64,000 nt of DNA from Pseudomonas sp. UBA1879 (GCF_002338065.1 NZ_DDHJ01000004.1:888059-952058); one strand, 5' to 3'; counted from the stretch's first letter, positions 52,094-60,159 are shown. A program made the numbers and translations. The notes: generated from the sequence alone by a model not told the origin.

Positions 52094-52127
52094 CGGATTT
52101 GACAGGGAATCCGCTTGGATCCATCTT
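52094..52127 (+). promoter_or_regulatory. Candidate promoter overlapped by an inverted repeat, upstream of the sulfation cluster
   Basis: A perfect -35 TTGACA (52099-52104), 17 bases, then a weak -10 CATCTT (52122-52127). The -35 lies inside the inverted repeat CGGATT-N8-AATCCG (52094-52113), extendable to 8 of 9 matched positions per arm. A repressor or activator bound there would act directly on the polymerase. The leader would be about 105 bases. Confidence 0.45.
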
Positions 52128-52241
52128 TACCTTCGACGGTTCAAGGCCCCGGACTATCAGTCTGAATAGACTGGCATTTTGCCCAGAATCCTTTGGGACC
52201 TCTTTTGTCATTCACGACACACCGCAGGAAGGACTCTTCTC

Positions 52242-53459
52242 ATGGATGTCCCCGATTTCGTTCGCCTTCTAAAACAGAAAAACATGGATTCCGAAGTGTG
52301 GTGGGATGCGTCGCCGACGCTTTATGCAGCGTTTAAACATACGCTGTTGATGAAATACCCCAGCCTTAGTTCAATGATTGAAAACCTGTTGCCCGATGGT
52401 TTTTCCGATAATAAAACGGGCGTTAGTGGGGCGACTACCAATCCGAGGCTTATTACTCAAGCGGTCTTGAATGCGCCACAGCGCTGGCGTGAATATTTGT
52501 CGGCGCTACCAAGCCGTTTCAGCGACGAGGACAAGGCGCGGCAGGTCTACGAGCACATGATCACGGTAGGGGCCGCCGCTCTGGAGCCGAGGTGGGAGGC
52601 GTCGCGGCATCGGCAAGGCTGGCTGTCGGCGCAAATCGAAGGCGCCGTCGGCATGAGCGCCGACGCATTGGTTGCACGGGGGCTGCAATTGGCCAGCCTG
52701 GCGCCAAACGTCATGGTCAAAGTGCCGGGCAGCGAAGAGGGCTATCAGGCCATTGAAGAGCTGGTGGCGCAGGGCTGTTCCATCAACAACACGTTCTGCT
52801 TTTCGGTTTCTCAGGTGGCGGCGTGTCTGAAGGCTATCCATACCGGGCAGTTGCGGGCCCGGTTGCACGGTGTGGACACCGATCAGGCGCAGTACGTCAT
52901 CAGCTTCATGATCGGGCGACTTGGCGCCGAACCCGAGTTCGAACGCCAGGCCGAGCAACGCCGCCTGCGCCTGACCGCTTCTGACCGGCGATGGGCGGAA
53001 ATTGCGGTCTATCAGGCCATTCAGGCACTGATGCGCCGCCATCCGATACCGGCCCGGCTGTTGTTGTGTAGCCTGAAGATCGACGTCGATGCCTGCGGCC
53101 GGGAGCACTGCTGGCATCTGCAACGAACGGGCGCCGATACCACCCTGTACACGTTGACGCCGCACATCATCGAGTTCCTCATCCGGCGGCAGCAGCAGAA
53201 GCAGCCGATCACTCCGGCCGGAGGCTGGGTACAGATGCCGAAGCGCGTGTTGCAGCGCCTCATGGCCATTCCGTATTTCAATCAGGCGTACTTCGAAGGC
53301 GATCTGGCGCCGTGGGAGTTCAGTGCTCACCCCGCGTTCGTCACCGCAAGCCAGTATGCCCGCGAGGGGCAAGAGACCTTGCTGGCGTTCGTCAGGGGCG
53401 GGCATGTTCGGTCGCGGCCCAACCCTTGGCCACAGTCATCGCTGGAGCGCGCGTCATGA
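52242..53459 (+). CDS. Transaldolase-like protein of the sulfation cluster
   Basis: 405 aa, longer than E. coli TalB (about 317 aa). Transaldolase landmarks occur in order: an acidic residue D22 in VWWDASP, VSGATTNPRL (61-70), QIEG with E133, and the Schiff-base lysine candidate K160 in VMVKVPGSEEG. INNTFCFSVSQ with T184 and FMIGRLG follow. The N-terminal pattern recalls actinobacterial-type transaldolases (IWLDD...GVTTNP). It would catalyse aldol C-C bond transfer on a sugar or keto compound; LmbR of lincomycin biosynthesis is a precedent for a transaldolase in a specialised pathway. The ATG at 52242 follows AGGAAGGA. The stop overlaps the next ATG. A housekeeping role is unlikely in this context. 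Confidence 0.75.
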   Translation: MDVPDFVRLLKQKNMDSEVWWDASPTLYAAFKHTLLMKYPSLSSMIENLLPDGFSDNKTGVSGATTNPRLITQAVLNAPQRWREYLSALPSRFSDEDKARQVYEHMITVGAAALEPRWEASRHRQGWLSAQIEGAVGMSADALVARGLQLASLAPNVMVKVPGSEEGYQAIEELVAQGCSINNTFCFSVSQVAACLKAIHTGQLRARLHGVDTDQAQYVISFMIGRLGAEPEFERQAEQRRLRLTASDRRWAEIAVYQAIQALMRRHPIPARLLLCSLKIDVDACGREHCWHLQRTGADTTLYTLTPHIIEFLIRRQQQKQPITPAGGWVQMPKRVLQRLMAIPYFNQAYFEGDLAPWEFSAHPAFVTASQYAREGQETLLAFVRGGHVRSRPNPWPQSSLERAS

Positions 53460-54193
53460 ACCGCATGATCGCGCTCTGGGCGCATCCCCGCTCCCGGTCC
53501 ACGGTACTGGAGCGGGTGTTCATCGAGCGCGGCGATTTCGAGGTGTTTCACGAACCCTTCGCTTCGGTTGCCTTCGATGAGCAGTCCGCCATCCCGCACG
53601 ACGACCTCAATTGCGGCCTGCCCCGCACCTATGAAGGGGTGAAGACGTTGCTGCGTGCAGCCCGCCAACGACGAAACGTGTTCCACAAGGACATGTGCTA
53701 CCACTGCCCGGACGAGCTGAGCGCCGACCCCGAATTTCTACTGGAGCAGCAGCACGTCTTCATCATTCGCGAGCCGGCGCGGGCCATCGTTTCGCACTTC
53801 GCGATGTTCGAGCAGATGCCTCTGGAAGCTATCGGCCATCGCGCGCTGTACGAAATCTTCTGCCGAGTGACCCGGCTCACCGGGAAGATTCCCTATGTCG
53901 TGAACGGCGATGATCTGGCCAGGCGCCCCGAAGACACTGTCCGCAGGCTCTGCGATCACCTGCAGCTGGCGTTCTTGCCCGAGGCGCTGAGCTGGGCGCC
54001 TGCCTGCCCGCCGCAGTGGAAAGCCTGGCGCAGCTGGCACCAGGCTGCCGAACGCAGCAGCGGCATCGTCGACACGGCATCGCCGTTCGACGACCAGCTT
54101 CTCCACACCCACCCGCACCTGATGGCGTACTACCAGACCCATCGGCCGTTTTATGAACGCATGAACCAGTTCGTGCAGCAGGAGCACTCATGA
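53456..54193 (+). CDS. PAPS-dependent sulfotransferase family protein
   Basis: 245 aa. The 5'-phosphosulfate loop is visible as AHPRSRST (9-16), and the 3'-phosphate-binding motif as IIREPARAIVSHF (R105, S113). The acidic/aromatic start VFIERGDFEVFHEPFA is typical of the bacterial sulfotransferase subfamily whose N-terminus reads HPRSRST. It would transfer sulfate from PAPS to an alcohol or amine of a small molecule in the cytosol. Start and stop overlap the neighbours as ATGA on both sides, so translation is coupled. The cluster also encodes an APS kinase that supplies PAPS. The acceptor is unknown. Confidence 0.8.
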   Translation: MNRMIALWAHPRSRSTVLERVFIERGDFEVFHEPFASVAFDEQSAIPHDDLNCGLPRTYEGVKTLLRAARQRRNVFHKDMCYHCPDELSADPEFLLEQQHVFIIREPARAIVSHFAMFEQMPLEAIGHRALYEIFCRVTRLTGKIPYVVNGDDLARRPEDTVRRLCDHLQLAFLPEALSWAPACPPQWKAWRSWHQAAERSSGIVDTASPFDDQLLHTHPHLMAYYQTHRPFYERMNQFVQQEHS

Positions 54194-54915
54194 AGAAAAT
54201 CGTCATCACGGGGGCAGGCAACGGCATCGGCATGGCCACGGCAAAAGCCTGCGTCGACGCAGGGTATTTCGTGATCGCCGCTGACAAGGACGCAGCAGGG
54301 CTGCGGGATTTGCAGGGCGAGATCCCTGTTAGCCGGCTGGAAACCTATCACGTCGATTTTTCGAAGGCCGACGTCTACAAGTCATTCATCGGCAACCTCT
54401 ACAAGCACCATTCGGCGCTGGACGGGCTGATCAACAACGCAGGGCTCTATCACGGCAAAAGTGTTTACGACTACAGCGATGAGGAGATTGAAGAGATATG
54501 GGCGGTGAACCTCAAGTCGTTGATTTACCTGTCCAAGGATTTCGCCCAGCGGGAAGTGCACGCGCCGCACATCCGCAGCATCATCAATATCACCTCGGTA
54601 GCCGGTGAGGTCGGCAGCATGGACGCGCTGTACGGCGCCACCAAAGCCGGCGTCATCGGGCTGACCAAAGCCAACGCCTGGAATTTCGCGCCCCGGGTTC
54701 GGGTGAATGCCGTGTCACCGGCGTTGATTCGCAACACCTCGATCCACGACCGGATCCCTGAGCATCGCCGCCGAGAGTACGAGCGTCAGGAAATCCTCAA
54801 GGACCCGATCGAGCCCAGCGGGGTCGCCGACGTGATCCTCTTCTTGCTTTCCGCACAAAGCCGACACCTGACCGGCAAAGTCATCGCAGTGGACAACGGT
54901 GCTTATCCCCGCTAG
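54190..54915 (+). CDS. Short-chain dehydrogenase/reductase
   Basis: 241 aa classical SDR. The cofactor motif is TGAGNGIG (7-14) and the structural motif NNAG is at 82-85. The catalytic set is S136 (NITSVAG), Y148 and K152 (YGATK). An acidic residue after strand 2 (AADKD) suggests NAD(H) rather than NADP(H). It would oxidise an alcohol or reduce a ketone of the pathway intermediate. ATGA overlap with the sulfotransferase gene; 35 bases to the next gene. Substrate unknown. Confidence 0.9.
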   Translation: MKKIVITGAGNGIGMATAKACVDAGYFVIAADKDAAGLRDLQGEIPVSRLETYHVDFSKADVYKSFIGNLYKHHSALDGLINNAGLYHGKSVYDYSDEEIEEIWAVNLKSLIYLSKDFAQREVHAPHIRSIINITSVAGEVGSMDALYGATKAGVIGLTKANAWNFAPRVRVNAVSPALIRNTSIHDRIPEHRRREYERQEILKDPIEPSGVADVILFLLSAQSRHLTGKVIAVDNGAYPR

Positions 54916-54950
54916 CCCCGGCGCCATACAGTCCCTTCTGGAGATTCATC

Positions 54951-56147
54951 ATGCAACGCAAAAAAAGGCTGCTGATCGTTGGCGGCGGGAATCTGTGCCT
55001 GCAGATTCTGCAAATCCTGGTGCCTCGCGACCAGTTCGAGTTTCACGTCGCCAGCCGCGACCTGGAAAAGGTCACGCGGATGTGCAACCTGGTGCGTCTG
55101 GCAGCGCTGCAACTGGACGTTCATGCGCAGATTCACTGCTGGAAGATGGACCTGGTCGAGTCGGACATCGAGCGTAACGCTGAAACCCTGACGCGGATCA
55201 GACCGGACATCATCCTCAATTGCGCCTCGCTGCAGTCCTGGCGGGTCATCACTCAGTTGCCGAAGGCGGCGTTCGAGGCGCTCGACCAGGCGCAGTTGGG
55301 GCCTTGGCTGCCGATGCACCTGGCCCCTGCCTACGCCTTGATGCGCGCCGTCAAACACGCCTGCCCAAAAACGCTGGTGGTCAACGCGGCGTTTCCCGAC
55401 GCGGTCAACCCGGTGCTCTACAAGGTAGGCCTGGCGCCGACGGTGGGAATCGGCAATATCGCCAACCTCGTCCCGGCGACCCGATCCGCCATTGCCCGAC
55501 TGGCACGCTGCGAGCCACACGACGTAAGGGTCAAGTTGATCGGCCAGCATTACTTCAGTCATTTCGTTCCCCGAGGGGGCATGCCGAGCAAGGCCCATTT
55601 CAACCTGAATTACTGGATCAACGGCAGGGACTTCTCCGGATTCCATGACCCCCGCGAGATTTTCAAATGCGTGGCCGAACACTTCCGGCGCCTGGGCGGG
55701 GTGGACGGGCAATACCTGACCGCCATGTCGGCCGTTTCGGTGATCAGCAATCTGTTCTCCGACACCGAAGTCCACACCCATGCGCCCGGTCCGGACGGCT
55801 TGCCGGGGGGATACCCCGTGAAAGTCGGCATGGGGCGCGTGCTGCTGGACATACCGTGGGGCGTCCTGCGCAGCGTCGCCCTCGAGATCAACAACGCGGG
55901 CTTGCGGCAAGACGGTATCGAAGCGATTCATGCCGACGGCTCTGTCACGTTCGGGGCCCCGCACATGGCCGTCATGGAGGAGGTGCTCAAATACAAATGG
56001 GCGTCGAACGAAAAACTGGACGTTCACAACGCGGCCGCACATGCCGACGCGTTGGGCCGTACCTACCAGACATACATCGACACGATCCGTCAGCAGGGAG
56101 ACCGCTATGTTACTCGACCATCTGGCCATGCCCGTCGGGCTGGCTGA
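54951..56147 (+). CDS. Rossmann-fold oxidoreductase, saccharopine-dehydrogenase-like, unassigned
   Basis: 398 aa. It opens with a nucleotide-binding motif LLIVGGGNLCLQIL (7-20) and an acidic strand-2 stretch (VASRDLEKV). Then comes DIILNCASLQSW, a pattern seen in saccharopine-dehydrogenase-like and homoserine-dehydrogenase-like enzymes. The middle part (VVNAAFPDAVNPVLYK, TVGIGNIANLVPATR) and the C-terminal half are not recognised. No signal peptide or membrane segment. TGGAG lies 12 bases before the ATG. Its last 41 bases overlap the methyltransferase gene, indicating translational coupling. It could reduce an imine or keto acid, but this is only inferred from the fold. Confidence 0.6.
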   Translation: MQRKKRLLIVGGGNLCLQILQILVPRDQFEFHVASRDLEKVTRMCNLVRLAALQLDVHAQIHCWKMDLVESDIERNAETLTRIRPDIILNCASLQSWRVITQLPKAAFEALDQAQLGPWLPMHLAPAYALMRAVKHACPKTLVVNAAFPDAVNPVLYKVGLAPTVGIGNIANLVPATRSAIARLARCEPHDVRVKLIGQHYFSHFVPRGGMPSKAHFNLNYWINGRDFSGFHDPREIFKCVAEHFRRLGGVDGQYLTAMSAVSVISNLFSDTEVHTHAPGPDGLPGGYPVKVGMGRVLLDIPWGVLRSVALEINNAGLRQDGIEAIHADGSVTFGAPHMAVMEEVLKYKWASNEKLDVHNAAAHADALGRTYQTYIDTIRQQGDRYVTRPSGHARRAG

Positions 56148-56901
56148 CCCTGACCATCAGGATTACGCCCGCCAATACAACGCCGACTTCGTCGGCCGCT
56201 GGGACGAATTGATCGACTGGGACAAGCGCGCAGCAGGTGAAGGGCATTTCTTTACCGACATGCTGCTGACGGCCGGGGCCTGCCGCGTGTTCGACGTCTC
56301 CACGGGCAGTGGCTTTCATGCCGTGAAATTGCATGAGGCCGGCTTCGTCGTCGCGGCCTGCGACGGCAGCCCCACGATGGTCGAGCGTGCGCAGGCGAAC
56401 CTGGCGAGGCGCAAGATCAAGTTGCCGGTGTACCACAGTGACTGGGCCGATCTCGACCGCCTGCAGCGCAAACATCGGCTTGAGCCGTTCGACGCGGTGC
56501 TGTGTCTGGGCAGTTCGTTGTGCCACATTTTCGATCGAGAACAGCGCATCGAGGTGCTGCGTCGTTTTCGAGGCCTGCTTAAACCCGGCGGCATGCTGCT
56601 GATCGACCAACGCAACTTCGAGGCCATTCGTGCCGGGCACTTCACATCCTCCGGCCAGTATTACTACTGCGGCAAAACGGCCAAGGTCTCGATCGGGGCC
56701 GTGCACGCGTCGCTGTGCGAATTCGTTTATTCCTTTGCTGACGGGGCGCAATACCGCTTGAAGGTGTATCCGATTCTGCCGGCGCAGTTACGCAGCGAAT
56801 TGAGCATCGCGGGCTTTTCAGTGCAGGGCAGCTTCGGCGATTTCAAACGTGTCTACGACCCGATGCACACTGACTTCATCATTCATCAAGCCATCGCCTA
56901 A
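56107..56901 (+). CDS. SAM-dependent methyltransferase, glycine N-methyltransferase-like
   Basis: 264 aa class I methyltransferase. Motif I is VFDVSTGSGFHAVKL (61-75), the ribose-binding acidic residue is in ACDGS (84-88), and motif III is LLKPGGMLLIDQRNFEAI. The C-terminal part with a short antiparallel stretch (CEFVYSFADGAQYRLKVYPIL) resembles glycine/sarcosine N-methyltransferases. An amine or amino-acid acceptor is therefore plausible but unproven. The ATG at 56107 follows GGGAG and lies inside the end of the previous gene. It is followed by cysC after 19 bases. Confidence 0.78.
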   Translation: MLLDHLAMPVGLADPDHQDYARQYNADFVGRWDELIDWDKRAAGEGHFFTDMLLTAGACRVFDVSTGSGFHAVKLHEAGFVVAACDGSPTMVERAQANLARRKIKLPVYHSDWADLDRLQRKHRLEPFDAVLCLGSSLCHIFDREQRIEVLRRFRGLLKPGGMLLIDQRNFEAIRAGHFTSSGQYYYCGKTAKVSIGAVHASLCEFVYSFADGAQYRLKVYPILPAQLRSELSIAGFSVQGSFGDFKRVYDPMHTDFIIHQAIA

Positions 56902-56920
56902 TGAGCCGCGGAGGTTTTTC

Positions 56921-57547
56921 ATGAACAGTCCACAGCACATTCCGCCCGTCGCCAGCCATCTGGTGACGTTCCCGTTCCGCCCGTGCACAGGTATCAGCGG
57001 TGCCACGACCGCCCGGGTGATCTGGCTGACCGGATTGTCGGCGGCGGGGAAGTCCACCCTGGCGGATAACCTGAATCCGATCTTGCAGGCGCGCGGTTTG
57101 ACCACCTGCGTCCTCGATGGCGATGCCGTGCGAACCGGGTTGTGCCGCGATCTGGGTTTTTCCGACCACGATCGGGAAGAAAACGTGCGGCGCGTCGCGG
57201 AAGTGGCGGCCATCATGGCCGACGCCGGGTTGACTGTGCTGGTCGCGCTGATTTCGCCCTCACGTGCATCGCGCCACCACGCCCGCTCGATCATCGGCAA
57301 CGCGCGGTTTGTCGAGGTGTTCGTCGACGTTCCGCTGGCCGTGGCCGAAGCCCGCGACCCTAAAGGGCTGTATGAGCGGGCAAGGCGCGGGGAGATTCTC
57401 GGTTTCACCGGTATCGACTCGGCTTACGAGGCACCGGTCTGGCCGGAGCTGCACATTCGCAGCGATCAGGTTGGGGTGTCCGAAGCGGCGGGCATCATCG
57501 ATGAGTGGCTGCGGGCCTCCGAACGCGTACTGGCGTCGGGTTCGTAG
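56921..57547 (+). CDS. cysC: Adenylyl-sulfate (APS) kinase
   Basis: 208 aa, monofunctional. Walker A is GLSAAGKST (38-46). The LDGDAVRTGLCRDLGFS motif binds APS, and S112 in ISPSR is at the classical phospho-serine position. FVDVPLAVAEARDPKGLYERAR and the GFTGIDSAYEAP motif complete the match to E. coli CysC. It phosphorylates APS to PAPS. Pseudomonads usually carry a CysN-CysC fusion for assimilation and reduce APS directly, so a separate CysC next to a sulfotransferase most likely serves sulfation. The ATG at 56921 follows GGAGG. A weak terminator follows. Confidence 0.92.
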   Translation: MNSPQHIPPVASHLVTFPFRPCTGISGATTARVIWLTGLSAAGKSTLADNLNPILQARGLTTCVLDGDAVRTGLCRDLGFSDHDREENVRRVAEVAAIMADAGLTVLVALISPSRASRHHARSIIGNARFVEVFVDVPLAVAEARDPKGLYERARRGEILGFTGIDSAYEAPVWPELHIRSDQVGVSEAAGIIDEWLRASERVLASGS

Positions 57548-57570
57548 CGCTCGATCACACCCTGCGACGC

Positions 57571-57595
57571 CCCGGACATCCCCGGGCTTTTATTT
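57571..57595 (+). terminator. Weak rho-independent terminator after cysC
   Basis: 5-bp stem CCCGG/CCGGG with a 6-base loop, followed by CTTTTATTT. It marks the probable end of the six-gene operon. Confidence 0.5.
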
Positions 57596-57669
57596 CACGG
57601 CTGTCAGAAACCCGGGCATATTTGCCCATCTCTGCCATTATTGAGCGCAATCAAGGGTGGAGGCGGGCG

Positions 57670-58314
57670 ATGTCCATCGGTCAGTTGAAAATTAACGCGA
57701 TTCGCTTGGTCGGCGGCGTGGGGGTGCTGGATTACTTGAACAGTTGCGACGGCAGACGTCCAGGCACCGCGTTGACGGAAGTCGTGGACAAGCTGTCGAA
57801 CCTCGATGACATCGTGCACTGGTTCCTCCATGCAGCGTTGATCACTCCGGCTGAGCATCAGCGGCTCATCGAGCTGGTGGCAGCGTCGTCCTGGCATTCG
57901 ATCACCGCGTTCAAGCGGTTGATCGTGGTGCGTGAGACGTTGTATCGGTTGTTCCTGGGTCTGGCCTTGGGAGCGTCCGCCGATCCCGAGGCGCTGGAGG
58001 CGCTGAACGAGATGCTGGTGGAGAGTGCGGATCAACGGGTGTTGGTGTCGACGCCGATGGGGGTGATCTGGCGGTGGCGCTCGCCTGAGACGCTGGACGC
58101 GATGGTCGCGGGTTTTACCGGGCGCCTGGCGGTGCAGGCCGCCGACTTGCTGACCTCTGCCGATCTGGCGCGGTTGAAGGTCTGCGGTACGCCGAACTGT
58201 GACTGGTTGTTTCTCGATACCTCGAAAAACGGACGTCGTCGCTGGTGCCAGATGAACGTATGTGGCGCGAAGGAAAAAGCGAAGAGGGCGGTGGGGCAGA
58301 ACGCTTATCCGTGA
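57670..58314 (+). CDS. CGNR-type zinc-finger (ABATE domain) protein, probable transcriptional regulator
   Basis: 214 aa. An N-terminal ABATE-like domain (about 10-160) is followed by a C-terminal zinc finger with C172, C177, C193 and C198 (CGTPNCDWLFLD...RRRWCQMNVCGAK). The family hallmark CGNR is here CGAK, a variant. These proteins are thought to be stress or metabolite-responsive DNA-binding regulators. The ATG is preceded by GGAGGCGGGCG. It lies 122 bases after cysC on the same strand and is the only regulator-like gene near the sulfation cluster; a link to it is only inferred. Confidence 0.75.
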   Translation: MSIGQLKINAIRLVGGVGVLDYLNSCDGRRPGTALTEVVDKLSNLDDIVHWFLHAALITPAEHQRLIELVAASSWHSITAFKRLIVVRETLYRLFLGLALGASADPEALEALNEMLVESADQRVLVSTPMGVIWRWRSPETLDAMVAGFTGRLAVQAADLLTSADLARLKVCGTPNCDWLFLDTSKNGRRRWCQMNVCGAKEKAKRAVGQNAYP

Positions 58315-58450
58315 CGGGCCCCTCCACGTCGCCGTCCTCCTGACCTCACCCCGATAAAAACCACGGAACCTGCCTCGCTCCCAGGCTTCTTATCTCTTGT
58401 TCAGACCCGTCGCGGCATCCGCCGTGGGGGTGAGCACAGAGAGCACTTGC

Positions 58451-59368
58451 ATGAGCGATATCCGAATCGGCATATCGGGCTGGCGCTATGTGCCATGGCG
58501 CGGGGATTTCTACCCGGAGAAACTGGCCCAGAAAAACGAACTCAAATTCGCCTCCAGAGCCGTGAACAGCATTGAAATCAATGGCTCGTTCTATTCTCTG
58601 CAGTCGCCGGATCTCTATGCCCGCTGGTACGCCGACACCCCCAAGGGCTTCGTGTTCAGCCTCAAGGCGCCGCGCTACATCACCCATGTCAAACGCCTGA
58701 ACGACATCGATGAAGCTCTGGCTAATTTCTTCGCTTCGGGGATTTTCAAGCTCAGGGACAAGCTGGGGCCGATCCTTTGGCAGTTTCCACCGAACTTCAA
58801 ATTCGACGCGGCGAAGTTCGAAGCCTTCCTCAAGCGACTGCCCCATGACGGAAAGGCCGCCAAGGCATGCGCCAAAGGCTGCGCCGAGCGGATGGAAAAA
58901 CCGGGTTACCTCGACATTCCTGCCAAGGCCCGGCTGCGCCATGCCGTCGAAATCCGCCACGAAAGCTTTGCCGTGCCCGAATTCATTCGACTGCTGCGCA
59001 CTTACAACGTGGCGCTGGTGGTCGCCGACACGGCCGGCAAGTGGCCGTACCTCGAAGACCTCACCTGTGATTTCGTCTACCTGCGTCTGCACGGTGACAA
59101 ACAGCTGTATGCCAGCGGCTACACCGAAAACGCCCTCAAACGCTGGGGCGACCGGATCGAGTTGTGGCGCCACGGCGGGCAACCCGAGGACGCACACGTC
59201 GCCGAACCCAAGCCACCCCGGGCGCGCAAGACGCGCGACATTTATTGCTACTTCGACAACGACATCAAGGTACGCGCCCCTTACGACGCCAGGGCCTTGT
59301 TGCAACGTTTCGAACTGACCGCCGACCTGGAAGTCGCCCCCGGGGATCTGCAAGGAGTGACGTTTTGA
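58451..59368 (+). CDS. DUF72 family protein
   Basis: 305 aa, complete DUF72 (YecE-like) TIM-barrel protein. Landmarks are IRIGISGWRYVPWRGDFYPE at the start, SIEINGSFYSLQSPDLYARW, the FVYLRLHGDKQLYASGY motif, and YCYFDNDIKVRAPYDA near the end. Its biochemical function is unknown. The ATG at 58451 lies in a region without a strong ribosome-binding site. It overlaps the start of the nuclease-family gene by four bases and probably heads the ybhPON-type operon. Confidence 0.88.
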   Translation: MSDIRIGISGWRYVPWRGDFYPEKLAQKNELKFASRAVNSIEINGSFYSLQSPDLYARWYADTPKGFVFSLKAPRYITHVKRLNDIDEALANFFASGIFKLRDKLGPILWQFPPNFKFDAAKFEAFLKRLPHDGKAAKACAKGCAERMEKPGYLDIPAKARLRHAVEIRHESFAVPEFIRLLRTYNVALVVADTAGKWPYLEDLTCDFVYLRLHGDKQLYASGYTENALKRWGDRIELWRHGGQPEDAHVAEPKPPRARKTRDIYCYFDNDIKVRAPYDARALLQRFELTADLEVAPGDLQGVTF

Positions 59369-60159
59369 CCCGAGCCCTGACCCCCGAAGACATCACAGGC
59401 CGACGCCAGGCCGCGTCAACCGAGATTTCCCTGAATGTGCTGACCATGAACATGCACATGGGCTTCGGCTTTCTCAATCGCCGGTTCATCCTGCCGGAAT
59501 TGCGCGACGCCGTGCGCAGCGTGTCGGCGGACGTGGTGTTTTTGCAGGAAGTCCACGGCGAGCAGCAAAACCATGCCCAGAAGGTCAAGGACTGGCCGAC
59601 CCAGTCGCAGTACGAATTCCTCGCTGACAGCATGTGGAAAGACTTCGCCTACGGGCGTAACGCCGTCTACCCCCACGGCCATCATGGCAACGCGCTGTTG
59701 TCCAAATACCCGATCATCCGCCATGAAAACCTCGACATCTCGATCACCGGCACTGAAGAGCGCGGCCTGCTGCACTGTGTGCTGGACGTGCCGCGTTCCG
59801 GCGAGGTCCACGCGATCTGCGTGCACTTGGGCCTGAAAGAAGGGCACCGTCAGCAGCAACTCAAGCTGATGGCCGATTTAGTGGCGAGCCTGCCTGCCGA
59901 CGCACCGGTGATCATCGCTGGCGACTTCAACGACTGGCGGCAGAAAGCCGATGCTGCGCTGAGCCCGACCGGCTTACGCGAGGTCTTCGTGGAGTCTTTC
60001 GGCGCGCCTGCCCGGAGCTTTCCGGCGCGTTTCCCGTTGCTGCGACTGGACCGAATTTACGTGCGTAATGCACACACCCGCGCGCCCAAGGTGCTGTCGA
60101 ATCGCCCTTGGTCGCATCTTTCCGATCATGCGCCTCTGGCGGTGGAGGTGACCCTGTGA
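59365..60159 (+). CDS. ybhP: Endonuclease/exonuclease/phosphatase family protein (YbhP-like)
   Basis: 264 aa EEP-fold metal-dependent phosphodiesterase or phosphatase. The characteristic residues are NMH in LNVLTMNMHMGF, the catalytic glutamate in VFLQEVHGEQ, the NALLSKYPI motif, GDFND (Asp/Asn pair) and SDHAPL with the general-base histidine. A TTG start at 59365 is chosen because AAGGAG (59352-59357) sits 7 bases upstream; it overlaps the DUF72 stop. An internal ATG (59446) would cut into the fold. It pairs with clsB and ybhN as in E. coli. Substrate unknown; it may dephosphorylate or trim a phospholipid. Confidence 0.85.
   Translation: MTRALTPEDITGRRQAASTEISLNVLTMNMHMGFGFLNRRFILPELRDAVRSVSADVVFLQEVHGEQQNHAQKVKDWPTQSQYEFLADSMWKDFAYGRNAVYPHGHHGNALLSKYPIIRHENLDISITGTEERGLLHCVLDVPRSGEVHAICVHLGLKEGHRQQQLKLMADLVASLPADAPVIIAGDFNDWRQKADAALSPTGLREVFVESFGAPARSFPARFPLLRLDRIYVRNAHTRAPKVLSNRPWSHLSDHAPLAVEVTL

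Larger units (their letters stand above)
51662..52241. other. AT-rich intergenic leader before the sulfation cluster; no gene seen
   Basis: 580 bases, much richer in A+T than the rest of the window, especially 52016-52090 (TTTAAATAGG, TTATAATTAT). It contains a direct repeat GCAACTAA at 51821 and 51830. Three inverted repeats are GTTGTCG/CGACAAC (51917-51936), CTTCAAA/TTTGAAG (51972-51993) and CGGATT/AATCCG (52094-52113). No credible reading frame. It is probably a regulatory region of an acquired operon. Confidence 0.6.

Noticed and set aside
52242..53459. Housekeeping transaldolase gene
   Set aside because: Longer than usual, translationally coupled to a sulfotransferase, and preceded by an AT-rich leader unlike pentose-phosphate genes.
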